NCBI RefSeq assembly: GCF_016820655.1
Contig: NZ_WSFT01000036.1
Span: 124,001 to 188,000, forward strand
Source: Anaeromonas frigoriresistens
GTDB lineage: Bacteria > Bacillota > Clostridia > Tissierellales > SIT17
Reading direction: 5' to 3'
Length of the DNA stretch: 64,000 bases
Below are positions 44,685 to 52,975 of the stretch, piece by piece. How positions within the stretch are numbered: the stretch's first letter is position 1; the number at the start of each line of letters is the position of its first letter. The position numbers and the translations under genes are program-made. Below the pieces are notes generated by a model, which was not told the DNA's origin, made no database searches, and saw nothing but the letters and a program-made list of their open reading frames with translations.

Positions 44685-45947
44685 ATGATTAATTATGACA
44701 TTGTAGTAATTGGAGGAGGTCCTGCTGGATTAGCGGCTGCAATAGAGGCTAGAAAAAATGGAATAGAAAGTATTTTGGTTATAGAAAGAGATAGAGAGTT
44801 AGGTGGAATATTACAACAGTGTATTCACAACGGATTTGGTCTTCATGAATTTAATGAAGAATTAACAGGACCAGAATATGCTGATAGATTTATTAAAGAA
44901 CTAGAAGATATGGGAATAGACTATAAGATTGATACTATGGTATTACATGTAGATAATAAAAAAAATATTAAAGCAATAAATTCTAATGATGGATTTATGG
45001 AAATATCAACTAAAGCTATAATTTTATCTATGGGCTGTAGAGAGAGAACTAGAGGTGCATTAGCAATACCCGGGAGCAGGCCTGCTGGCATATTAACAGC
45101 TGGTACTGCCCAAAGATATATAAATATGGAAGGTTACATGGTTGGTAAAAAAGCATTTATATTAGGTTCAGGGGATATAGGTCTTATAATGGCAAGAAGA
45201 TTAACTTTAGAAGGGGCTAAAGTATTAGGCGTAGCGGAAATAATGCCCTATTCAGGAGGATTAACTAGAAATATAGTTCAATGTTTAGAGGATTACGATA
45301 TTCCACTATTTTTAAGTCATACCATTATAGATATAAAAGGGAAAGATAGGTTAGAAGGAGTATGGGTGGCTGAAGTAGATGATAAAAGGATACCTATTAA
45401 AGGTACAGAGAAGTACTATGAATGTGATACTTTACTACTTTCAGTAGGTTTAATACCAGAAAATGAATTATCTAATAACTTAGGAATTAAGATGGATAGT
45501 AGGACTCAGGGACCTATAGTGAATGAATCAATGGAAACAACGATTTCAGGGATATTTGCCTGTGGAAATGTAGTCCATGTCCATGATTTGGTGGATTATG
45601 TAACGGAAGAAAGTAGAAGAGCTGGAAAATTTGCTGCTAAATATGTTAAGGGTCTTATTAAAAACTCAGAAAATATAGTTAAAACTAATTCAGGGACTGG
45701 TATAGGGTATATAGTACCTCAAATCATACGAATAGAAAATATTGATAAAAAATTAAAACTATTTATGAGGGTTACAGATGTATACACCAATATAAAACTT
45801 ATTATTAAAGCAGATGAAAATGTAATATCTCAACAGAAAAAGAAACAACTAAATCCAGGAGAGATGGAAATGGTTAATATACCTTTAGATAAAATACCTT
45901 CTGATATAGCAAAGATTACAGTAGAATTAGTAAAGGAAGGTGAGTAA
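44685..45947 (+). CDS. NAD(P)/FAD-dependent oxidoreductase (second subunit of G3P dehydrogenase-like complex)
   Basis: 420 residues. FAD loop VIGGGPAGLAAAIEARKNG, a CIHNGFGLHEF motif, NAD(P) loop ILGSGDIGLIMARRL, and FACGNVVHVHDLVDYVTEES near the C-terminus. It starts two bases after the preceding stop and shares a base with the next start, so the three subunits are translationally coupled. Likely passes electrons from G3P oxidation to NAD or an Fe-S carrier. Confidence 0.9.
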   Translation: MINYDIVVIGGGPAGLAAAIEARKNGIESILVIERDRELGGILQQCIHNGFGLHEFNEELTGPEYADRFIKELEDMGIDYKIDTMVLHVDNKKNIKAINSNDGFMEISTKAIILSMGCRERTRGALAIPGSRPAGILTAGTAQRYINMEGYMVGKKAFILGSGDIGLIMARRLTLEGAKVLGVAEIMPYSGGLTRNIVQCLEDYDIPLFLSHTIIDIKGKDRLEGVWVAEVDDKRIPIKGTEKYYECDTLLLSVGLIPENELSNNLGIKMDSRTQGPIVNESMETTISGIFACGNVVHVHDLVDYVTEESRRAGKFAAKYVKGLIKNSENIVKTNSGTGIGYIVPQIIRIENIDKKLKLFMRVTDVYTNIKLIIKADENVISQQKKKQLNPGEMEMVNIPLDKIPSDIAKITVELVKEGE

Positions 45948-46312
45948 TGTTGAGAAAAGAAATTACTTGTATCGTATGTCCTATAGGTTGTAGACTATTA
46001 GTAGAAAAAGATGATAAGGAGGAATTGGGTTATAAAGTATCAGGGAATAAGTGTACAAGAGGAGAAGATTATGGAATAAAGGAAATGACTAATCCTACAA
46101 GAGTTATAACATCTACTGTAAAAGTATTGAATGGTTTACTTCCTAGAGTTCCTATAAAAACTGATGGACCAGTACCTAAAGATAAAATATTTAAATGTAT
46201 GGAAGAGATAGATAAAGTGGTTATAGAAGCTCCAATAAATATTGGAGATATCATAATATTAGATATATTAAACACAGGAGTAAATGTAGTTGCCACAAGA
46301 GATATGAAATGA
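45947..46312 (+). CDS. DUF1667 iron-sulfur protein
   Basis: 121 residues. CIVCPIGCRLLVEK followed by a fourth Cys in GNKCTRGEDYG forms a CX2CX3C plus Cys set fit for an Fe-S cluster. DUF1667 proteins travel with the two flavoproteins upstream in glp loci and are presumed to be the electron-transfer subunit. TTG or ATG at the start overlaps the preceding stop. Confidence 0.88.
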   Translation: MLRKEITCIVCPIGCRLLVEKDDKEELGYKVSGNKCTRGEDYGIKEMTNPTRVITSTVKVLNGLLPRVPIKTDGPVPKDKIFKCMEEIDKVVIEAPINIGDIIILDILNTGVNVVATRDMK

Positions 46313-46328
46313 TAGGGAGAGGGGTTAT

Positions 46329-47399
46329 ATGAAGGTAGTGACAATGAATTCGAAGTCAAAAGATAATATAATAAGCTACCCTAGACAGTATAAAATATAT
46401 AATAAACCCTCCGAAAAAATTATATTAGATGAACCCTTTTCTTCAATAATTGGAGAAAGTTATAGGATGAAAAAGTTGCTTTATAGGGCACAAAAAGCAT
46501 CTAAGACTCCAACTACAGTATTAATTACAGGTGAAAGCGGCACAGGAAAAGAACTAGTAGCAAAGGCTATACATAATAATAGTCATAGAAAAGAAAAAAA
46601 CTTTGTGGCAATTAATTGTGGTGCTATACCAAAAGATTTAATAGAATCAGAATTATTTGGTCATGAAAAAGGAGCCTTTACAGGGGCATTAGAAAAGAAG
46701 ATAGGAAAATTTGAGTATGCTAATGAAGGGACAATATTTTTAGATGAAATAGGAGACTTGCCCTATTCTATGCAAAGTAAACTTTTGAGAGTAATACAAG
46801 AAAAGGAAATTGAAAGGGTAGGGAGCAACAAAAAGATCAGTATTGATGCTAGACTACTAGCGGCTACAAATAGAGACTTATTAGATATGGTTAAGAATGG
46901 ACAGTTCCGAGAGGATTTATATTATAGATTAAATGTAATACCCTTAGAATTACCTCCCCTAAGAGATAGAAAAGAGGATATTCCTGTACTAATTGATTAT
47001 TTTAATAAAAAAATAGCTAAAAAATTATATTTAAATTTAGCAGTATTTACCGATGATGCTAAGGAATATTTACAGAACTATAGCTGGCCTGGGAATGTGA
47101 GAGAGTTAGAAAATGTTATGGAAAGATTGATTGTGCTATCCCAAGGAGTAGAGATTGATATTATAGATTTACCTCAAAATATATTTGAAGAATATAGCGG
47201 AGGAAAATTATACAATGGTGACATATTATTGATAAACTGTAATGGAGAAAATGATATTGCCACATGGGAAGAATATGAAAAAGATATAATAAAAGCAGCT
47301 TTACTAAGATATAGAAGCTTTAATGCAGCAGGTAAAGCTTTAGGAATAACTCATAGTACTGTGGCAAATAAAGCTAGAAAATACAATATAGTATTATAA
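46329..47399 (+). CDS. Sigma-54-dependent activator lacking a sensor domain
   Basis: 356 residues. About 40 N-terminal residues without a recognisable input domain precede an AAA+ domain with Walker A GESGTGKE, HEKGAFTGALEKK (sigma-54 contact), and LDEIGDLPYSMQSKLLRV (Walker B), then a linker and Fis-type HTH ending GITHSTVANKARKYNIVL. It starts 16 bases after DUF1667 with GGGAGAGGGG, so it is in the glp dehydrogenase operon. The -24/-12 promoter and inverted repeat before glpF are its most likely target. Confidence 0.9.
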   Translation: MKVVTMNSKSKDNIISYPRQYKIYNKPSEKIILDEPFSSIIGESYRMKKLLYRAQKASKTPTTVLITGESGTGKELVAKAIHNNSHRKEKNFVAINCGAIPKDLIESELFGHEKGAFTGALEKKIGKFEYANEGTIFLDEIGDLPYSMQSKLLRVIQEKEIERVGSNKKISIDARLLAATNRDLLDMVKNGQFREDLYYRLNVIPLELPPLRDRKEDIPVLIDYFNKKIAKKLYLNLAVFTDDAKEYLQNYSWPGNVRELENVMERLIVLSQGVEIDIIDLPQNIFEEYSGGKLYNGDILLINCNGENDIATWEEYEKDIIKAALLRYRSFNAAGKALGITHSTVANKARKYNIVL

Positions 47400-47403
47400 G
47401 TGT

Positions 47404-47430
47404 AGAATCCCCATGGATGGGGATTTTCTA
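47404..47430 (+). terminator. Terminator of G3P dehydrogenase-like operon
   Basis: AGAATCCCC-ATGG-ATGGGGATTTTCT. Confidence 0.78.
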
Positions 47431-47538
47431 TTTGTATAAGTGATATAATATTGGTATAGATATTATTAATCTTTTTAATAATAGTCTTTTGTGGTATTAT
47501 ATGACTTAATAAGGATTTAGAGATGAGAGGAGAAAAAT

Positions 47539-48300
47539 ATGAAGGATGTAGTTCAGTCGGTGGATAGAGCATTATCTATAATAGAAGTTTTATCTGATTA
47601 TGAAGAGGGTTTAGGGATTACAGAAATTAGTGGCAAAATTAATTTGCATAAAAGTACTGTTTATAGACTATTATCTACTTTAATATATAAAGGTTATGTA
47701 AGACAAGACGATAAAAATAATAAGTATAAATTATCATTAAAATTGTTTGAGTTAGGAAATAAAAAGATAGAAAACACAGACATACTAATTATAGCAAAAC
47801 CTTACTTAAAAGATCTTATGGAAGAAGTGAATGAAGTTGTACATTTAGTATTATTAGAGGGTGAAGATATAGTCTACATAGATAAGGTTGAATCTCATAA
47901 TACAATAAGAATGCATTCTAATATTGGAAAGAGAACTCCGGCTTATTGTACTTCTGTGGGAAAATCGATAATGGCTTACTTTCCTGAAAACAAGGTTAAA
48001 GAAATATGGGACAATAGCGATATAAAAAATCTTACAGAATATACAATTACAGATTTTAATGAATTTAAGGAAGAACTTAAAAAAGTTAAAAGAGTCAATT
48101 ATGCTATAGATGATGAAGAAAATGAATTAGGTGTAAGATGTATAGGGGCTCCCGTGTTTGACTATAAAGGTGAACCAGTGGCAGCCATTAGTATATCTGG
48201 ACCTACAATAAGAGTTACAAAGGATAGAGTAGAAGAAATATCTCAAGAAGTAATTAAATATAGTAAAATGATTTCAAAAGAACTCGGTTATAAAGAATAA
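47539..48300 (+). CDS. kdgR: IclR-family regulator (KdgR-like)
   Basis: 253 residues. N-terminal wHTH: SVDRALSIIEVLSDYEEGLGITEIS and NLHKSTVYRLLSTLIYKGYVRQD; C-terminal effector domain with GKRTPAYCTSVGKSIMAYF and GVRCIGAPVFDYKGEPVAAISISGP. Divergence-free neighbour of eda and kdgK. IclR proteins of the KdgR type sense KDG or KDPG. GAAAC/GTTTC palindromes in the promoter of the next gene match KdgR-type operators. RBS GAGGAG. Confidence 0.88.
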   Translation: MKDVVQSVDRALSIIEVLSDYEEGLGITEISGKINLHKSTVYRLLSTLIYKGYVRQDDKNNKYKLSLKLFELGNKKIENTDILIIAKPYLKDLMEEVNEVVHLVLLEGEDIVYIDKVESHNTIRMHSNIGKRTPAYCTSVGKSIMAYFPENKVKEIWDNSDIKNLTEYTITDFNEFKEELKKVKRVNYAIDDEENELGVRCIGAPVFDYKGEPVAAISISGPTIRVTKDRVEEISQEVIKYSKMISKELGYKE

Positions 48301-48318
48301 TATAACCGGGTTCTTTAA
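48277..48318 (+). terminator. Terminator of kdgR
   Basis: AAAGAACTCGGTTATA paired with TATAACCGGGTTCTTT. The 5' arm is inside the last kdgR codons. Confidence 0.72.
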
Positions 48319-48425
48319 TTTTTAAAGAATATATAATGTTTTAAGTAATTATTAGAATTTACGAGTAACAGTTAGAATTATAGAGGTAAATTAATCTTAT
48401 GGTCTTTTTTGATAAAAATGAAGTT

Positions 48426-48454
48426 TTGCCATAAGAAACTATGTTTTGTATAAT
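48426..48454 (+). promoter_or_regulatory. Promoter of eda-kdgK operon
   Basis: TTGCCA, exactly 17 bases, TATAAT. One operator sits in the spacer and another begins right after the -10 box. Confidence 0.85.
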
Positions 48455-48481
48455 GAAACCATGGTTTATAATACGAAACAT
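48435..48481. promoter_or_regulatory. KdgR-type operators
   Basis: GAAACTATGTTTT (48435-48447), GAAACCATGGTTT (48455-48467) and a half site GAAACAT (48475-48481), 20 bases apart in phase. They match the KdgR pattern GAAAC-N3-GTTTC loosely at the first and second. Occupancy would cover the promoter, so repression is predicted. Confidence 0.7.
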
Positions 48482-48497
48482 AATAGGAGGCAGTTGA

Positions 48498-49142
48498 ATG
48501 ATTCCAAAGTATAATACTTTAAATAGAATATCAGAAACAGGGGTTGTTGCAGTAGTTCGTGCTGAAAACTCTAAACAAGCAGAAAATATAGCAAAAGCAT
48601 GTATTGATGGTGGTATACCAGCGATAGAGATCACCTTTACTGTTCCAGGTGCAGATGATGTAATTAAGTCTTTAAAGAGCAAATTTTCAGAAGAAGAATT
48701 AATAGTAGGGGCAGGAACAGTATTAGATAGTGAAACTGCTAGAATAGCGATATTAGCAGGAGCAAAATACATTGTTAGTCCTTCCTTCAATGAAGAAACA
48801 GCTAAATTATGCAATAGATATCAAATACCTTACATGCCGGGCTGTATGACAATCACAGAGATAGTTAAGGCTATGGAGTCTGGAGCTGACATAATAAAGG
48901 TATTCCCTGGAAGTGCTTATGGACCAAGTATAATAAAAGCTATTAAAGGACCTATTCCTCAAGCGGTGCTTATGCCTACTGGAGGAGTAGATTTAGATAA
49001 TGTAGGGGAATGGATTAAGAATGGATGTGTGGCTGTAGGTGTGGGTGGCCAATTAACTGGTGGAGCTAAAACAGGAGATTATGAAAAAGTGACAGAGACT
49101 GCTAAAAAATTTGTTGAACAAGTAAAAAAAGCTAGAGCATAG
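48498..49142 (+). CDS. eda: KDPG/KHG aldolase
   Basis: 214 residues. VVAVVRAENSKQAENIAKACIDGGIPAIEITF (with catalytic-site Glu), GAGTVLD, and SGADIIKVFPGSAYGP with the Schiff-base Lys are class I 2-keto-3-deoxy-6-phosphogluconate aldolase signatures. It cleaves KDPG to pyruvate and glyceraldehyde-3-phosphate. AGGAGG precedes ATG 48498; kdgK follows 12 bases later. Confidence 0.95.
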   Translation: MIPKYNTLNRISETGVVAVVRAENSKQAENIAKACIDGGIPAIEITFTVPGADDVIKSLKSKFSEEELIVGAGTVLDSETARIAILAGAKYIVSPSFNEETAKLCNRYQIPYMPGCMTITEIVKAMESGADIIKVFPGSAYGPSIIKAIKGPIPQAVLMPTGGVDLDNVGEWIKNGCVAVGVGGQLTGGAKTGDYEKVTETAKKFVEQVKKARA

Positions 49143-49154
49143 GAGGAATTTAAA

Positions 49155-50180
49155 ATGAGTAAAAAAGTAGTTACTATGGGAGAGATAATGTTAAGATTAT
49201 CCACTCCAGGATATAAAAGATTTAATCAAGCAGAGAAATTTGACGTAACATATGGTGGAGGAGAGGCAAATGTTGCTGTATCCTTAGCAAATTATGGATT
49301 AGATCCATATTTTGTATCAAAATTACCAGGGAATCCTATTGGACAAAGTGCAGTTAATCACTTAAGAAGATTTGGAGTAAACACTGATTACATTTCTCGT
49401 GGTGGAGAAAGAGTAGGTATATATTACTTAGAGGCAGGAGCTTCTATGAGACCATCAAAGGTTGTATATGATAGAGCAAATTCTGCTATAGCAGAAGCAA
49501 CTTTAGAAGATTTTGATTTTGATAGTATTTTTGAAGGTGCAGAATGGTTCCATTTTAGTGGAATAACTCCTGCATTAAGCAAGGAAGCTGCTAAATTAAC
49601 TGAAGAAGCTTTAAAGGCAGCTAAAAAACATAATGTAACGGTTAGTGTGGATCTAAACTACCGTAAAAAACTTTGGACTCCAGAAGAGGCTAAAGAAACA
49701 ATGTCAAGATTAATGGAATATGTAGATGTATGCATAGGAAATGAAGAAGATGCAGAAAAAACTCTTGGATTTAAACCAGGAGAAACAGATGTGACAAAAG
49801 GCGAATTAGAGCTTGATGGTTATAAGAGTATATTCAAACAAATGAAAGAGAAATTTAATTTTAAATATGTAGTTACTACATTAAGAGAAAGTTACTCTGC
49901 ATCTGATAATGGATGGTCTGCGTTGATTTATGATGGAAATGAATTCTATCATTCAAGAAAGTATGATATTAGAATAGTAGATAGAGTAGGTGGAGGAGAT
50001 TCATTTGCTGGAGGACTAATATATAGTTTAGTTGATGGAAAAGATTTTAAAGATGCCTTAGAGTTTGCAGTAGCAGCATCTGCTATGAAACATACTATTT
50101 CTGGGGACTTTAACTTAGTTTCTGTGGATGAGGTTATGACCTTAGTAAATGGAGATGCTTCTGGAAGAGTTCAAAGATAA
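49155..50180 (+). CDS. kdgK: 2-keto-3-deoxygluconate kinase
   Basis: 341 residues, PfkB ribokinase family. N-terminal MGEIMLRLSTPGYKRFNQAEKFD with YGGGEANVAVSLA, and C-terminal signature DRVGGGDSFAGGLIYSL with catalytic Asp. Phosphorylates KDG to KDPG, the substrate of the aldolase encoded just upstream. GGAGG precedes ATG 49155. Confidence 0.94.
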   Translation: MSKKVVTMGEIMLRLSTPGYKRFNQAEKFDVTYGGGEANVAVSLANYGLDPYFVSKLPGNPIGQSAVNHLRRFGVNTDYISRGGERVGIYYLEAGASMRPSKVVYDRANSAIAEATLEDFDFDSIFEGAEWFHFSGITPALSKEAAKLTEEALKAAKKHNVTVSVDLNYRKKLWTPEEAKETMSRLMEYVDVCIGNEEDAEKTLGFKPGETDVTKGELELDGYKSIFKQMKEKFNFKYVVTTLRESYSASDNGWSALIYDGNEFYHSRKYDIRIVDRVGGGDSFAGGLIYSLVDGKDFKDALEFAVAASAMKHTISGDFNLVSVDEVMTLVNGDASGRVQR

Positions 50181-50213
50181 TAAATAAGTCAATTTAATAT
50201 CCTTAATATATTT

Positions 50214-50243
50214 GGAGTAGATTTTAATCTACTCCTTTTTTTA
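50214..50243 (+). terminator. Terminator of eda-kdgK
   Basis: GGAGTAGATT-TTAATCTACTCC, then TTTTTTT. Confidence 0.88.
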
Positions 50244-50290
50244 TGGTAAAATAAATTCGAGAGAAGTATTGATCTTAAGGAGTAGATAAT

Positions 50291-50983
50291 ATGATAAAGA
50301 AAAATGTAAGTCAAGTAGTATTTGATACGATAGAAGGAAAGATAATAAGTGGAGAGTGGAAATCGGGGACTAAGATAACTTCAGAACCTCAATTAGCTAA
50401 AGAATTGCAAGTTAGCAGAATGTCAGTAAGAGAAGCTATAGAAAAATTGGTTGCATTAGGAATATTAACAAAGAAAAGAGGAGAAGGTACCTTTGTAAAT
50501 GAATTAAAGCCTTCCGTATATTTAAATAGCTTAATACCAATGATTACATTAGATAGGGATGATTTTTTAGAGATTCTAGAATTTAGACTTATAGTTGAGG
50601 TGGAAAGTATAAGACTTTTTGTGAAGAAAGCTAATAACCAAGATATCATAGAATTGAGAAAATATTATGATGAGATGGTAAAGTATAAAGATGATCCAGT
50701 GAAATTTGCAGAATCTGATACTAGTTTTCATATGAAAATAGCTGAAGGAACAAAAAACTCATTGATTAAAAAAGTTAACTCAGTTTTAAAGAAATTATTA
50801 GATTATCATCAACAGGGACTATATGAAAATCTAGGACCTAAGGGAGGACTTATAGAACATAAAAAAATTTTAGAATCTATAGAAAAAAGAGATGAAGAAT
50901 TAAGTGTATTATTTATGAAGCGGCATATAGAAAGAACAATTAATGATTTATATAAAATCAGAGAACAAAAAAAAGAAGGTTGA
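50291..50983 (+). CDS. GntR-family (FadR subfamily) regulator
   Basis: 230 residues. N-terminal wHTH: GEWKSGTKITSEPQLAKELQVSRMSVREAIEKLVALGILTKKRGEGTFV, split here only by reading; the C-terminal FCD helical domain contains the metal-ligand Asp/His pattern (ESDTSFHMKIAEGT ... LIEHKKILESI). FadR-subfamily members govern sugar-acid and organic-acid operons. It lies between kdgK and the dehydratase-permease pair, and TGTCAGACA palindromes in the next promoter fit its type. The stop codon is inside its terminator stem. Confidence 0.9.
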   Translation: MIKKNVSQVVFDTIEGKIISGEWKSGTKITSEPQLAKELQVSRMSVREAIEKLVALGILTKKRGEGTFVNELKPSVYLNSLIPMITLDRDDFLEILEFRLIVEVESIRLFVKKANNQDIIELRKYYDEMVKYKDDPVKFAESDTSFHMKIAEGTKNSLIKKVNSVLKKLLDYHQQGLYENLGPKGGLIEHKKILESIEKRDEELSVLFMKRHIERTINDLYKIREQKKEG

Positions 50984-50999
50984 TCAACCTTCTTTTTTT
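50971..50999 (+). terminator. Terminator of gntR
   Basis: AAGAAGGTTGATCAACCTTCTT followed by a T-tract, given here as two arms AAGAAGGTT and AACCTTCTT around GATC. Confidence 0.88.
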
Positions 51000-51029
51000 A
51001 TATATGTTTCATAATATGAAACATATATA
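50999..51029. promoter_or_regulatory. 31-base palindrome with TTTC/GAAA core (KdgR-like site)
   Basis: Perfect inverted repeat around ATGTTTCAT-AAT-ATGAAACAT. The GTTTC/GAAAC words match the operators of the eda promoter, but in the opposite arm order. It lies directly upstream of the -35 box. Confidence 0.6.
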
Positions 51030-51048
51030 TTACGATGTGAAAAAATCC

Positions 51049-51077
51049 TTGACGATAAAAAACACATCTTGTATAAT
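51049..51077 (+). promoter_or_regulatory. Promoter of dehydratase-permease operon
   Basis: TTGACG, 17-base spacer, TATAAT. Confidence 0.85.
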
Positions 51078-51082
51078 GTAGA

Positions 51083-51091
51083 TGTCAGACA
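51083..51091. promoter_or_regulatory. GntR/FadR-type operator
   Basis: TGTCAGACA, a 4-1-4 palindrome of FadR-subfamily type, just after the -10 box. A related half site ATCAGACAA lies at 51169-51177. Confidence 0.6.
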
Positions 51092-51204
51092 AGTGAAAAT
51101 GTTTTCTTGAGATTTTTTGTATTGAAACTGTAATTTAAAGAATGGTATAACTGAAAATAACAAAATACATCAGACAACTGCAGAGAAATTATGAGGTGAT
51201 AATT

Positions 51205-52923
51205 GTGTTAAAAAGTCAAGAGCTAAGAAAAAAGGCTCCTGAAATGGATCCGTTAAAAATAGGTATGGGATGGAAAATAGAAGATTTATCAAAACCCCAA
51301 GTAATTATAGAAAGTACTTATGGGAATAGTCATCCTGGGAGTTCGCATTTAGATTTATTTGTAGAGGCTGCATATAAAGGAATAGAAGAAAAAGGTGGCA
51401 AACCTGCGAGGTTCTTTGCTACAGATATATGTGATGGTCAAGCTCAAGGTCATGATGGAATGAATTATTCCCTGCCATCTAGAGAGTTTATAGCAAATAT
51501 GATAGAGATACATATAGGTGCTACTCCCTATGATGCAGGAGTATTTATAGCTAGTTGTGATAAAGGAATGCCAGCTCATTTAATGGCAATTGCTAGAATG
51601 AATATACCATCAGTAGTTGTTACAGGTGGAATAATGAAAGCTGGACCAAATATGCTAACATTGGAACAAATAGGAACTTACAGTGCCAAGTATGAAAGGA
51701 AAGAAATAACAGATGAGGAGTTCACATATTTTAAACATAATGCCTGTCCTTCTTGTGGAGCATGTTCTTTTATGGGTACAGCATCAACTATGCAAATAAT
51801 GGCAGAAGCATTAGGGTTAGCATTGCCGGGAACCTCTTTGATGCCAGCTACAGCTGAAGAACTAAAAGAAATGGCTGAAAAAGCAGGTAATCATGCTATG
51901 AAATTAGTAGATATGGATCTAAAACCTTCAGACATATTAACTAAAGAAGCTTTTGAAAATGCAATAATGGTACATGCTGCAATAGCTGGATCTACTAATT
52001 CTTTATTACATATTCCAGCTATTTCTAGAGAATTAGGAATTGAAATAGAACCCAATTTATTTGATGAGATCCATAGAAAAATACCATGGTTACTAAATGT
52101 AAGACCTAGTGGATTGTACCCAGGAGAATATTTCTGGTATGCTGGTGGAGTTCCAGCCATTATGGAAGAAATAAGAGAACACCTTCATTTGGATGTCATG
52201 ACAGTTACGGGTAAAACCTTAAAGGAAAACTTAAATGAATTAAAGGATAATGGATACTATGAAAAATGTTATAAATACTTAGATAAATTAAATGTTAAGA
52301 AAGAAGAAATAATAAAAACTAAAGATAAACCTCTTCAAGAACAAGGAGCAGTGGCTATATTAAAAGGGAATATTGCACCAGAAGGAGCAGTAACTAAACA
52401 TTCCGCTATATCAAAGGATATGCATCAAGTTACTCTTATAGCTAAGGTTTTTGATAGAGAAGAAGATGCGATGGAGGCTGTACTAAATAAAGATATTAAA
52501 CCAGGAAATGCTGTATTTATAAGGTATGAAGGCCCAAAAGGGTCTGGAATGCCAGAAATGTTTTATACAACTGAGGCGATAGCTTCCGATGAAGAATTGA
52601 TATCAACTACAGCCCTTATTACTGATGGAAGATTCTCAGGAGCTACAAGGGGACCTGCTATAGGTCATGTTTCTCCAGAAGCTAGTGAGGGAGGTCCTAT
52701 AGCCCTAGTAGAAGATGGGGATTTAATAAGAATAGATATTCCTAATAGATCAATTAATCTTATAGGGATTGATAGAGAAGAAAAGACTGGTGAAGAGATA
52801 AAAGATATATTAGAAACTAGAAAAAATGATTGGATGAAACCTGAACCTAAATTTAAAACTGGAGTAATGGGACTTTATACAAGATTAGCAGTATCACCTA
52901 TGAAGGGTGGATATATGGGATAG
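51205..52923 (+). CDS. IlvD/Edd-family dehydratase (probable sugar-acid dehydratase)
   Basis: 572 residues. Cluster Cys lie in TDICDGQAQGHDGMNYSLPSRE, SCDKGMPAHLMA and CPSCGACSFMGTASTMQ. GTG 51205 has GAGGTG six bases upstream; the GTG at 51196 overlaps it. The family includes dihydroxyacid dehydratase (IlvD), 6-phosphogluconate dehydratase (Edd) and sugar-acid dehydratases. With KDG kinase, KDPG aldolase and a gluconate-type permease next to it, and no other branched-chain amino-acid genes, dehydration of gluconate or a related aldonate to KDG is most likely. Confidence 0.85.
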   Translation: MLKSQELRKKAPEMDPLKIGMGWKIEDLSKPQVIIESTYGNSHPGSSHLDLFVEAAYKGIEEKGGKPARFFATDICDGQAQGHDGMNYSLPSREFIANMIEIHIGATPYDAGVFIASCDKGMPAHLMAIARMNIPSVVVTGGIMKAGPNMLTLEQIGTYSAKYERKEITDEEFTYFKHNACPSCGACSFMGTASTMQIMAEALGLALPGTSLMPATAEELKEMAEKAGNHAMKLVDMDLKPSDILTKEAFENAIMVHAAIAGSTNSLLHIPAISRELGIEIEPNLFDEIHRKIPWLLNVRPSGLYPGEYFWYAGGVPAIMEEIREHLHLDVMTVTGKTLKENLNELKDNGYYEKCYKYLDKLNVKKEEIIKTKDKPLQEQGAVAILKGNIAPEGAVTKHSAISKDMHQVTLIAKVFDREEDAMEAVLNKDIKPGNAVFIRYEGPKGSGMPEMFYTTEAIASDEELISTTALITDGRFSGATRGPAIGHVSPEASEGGPIALVEDGDLIRIDIPNRSINLIGIDREEKTGEEIKDILETRKNDWMKPEPKFKTGVMGLYTRLAVSPMKGGYMG

Positions 52924-52975
52924 TTTCCCTGTGTCTTCTTAGAGTTACAAATAAAAATTAAAGGGGAGAAAAAAC

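Noticed and set aside
48359-48814. 151-residue minus-strand frame over the eda promoter and eda
   Set aside because: Overlaps a clear promoter with operators and the aldolase gene; no family resemblance.
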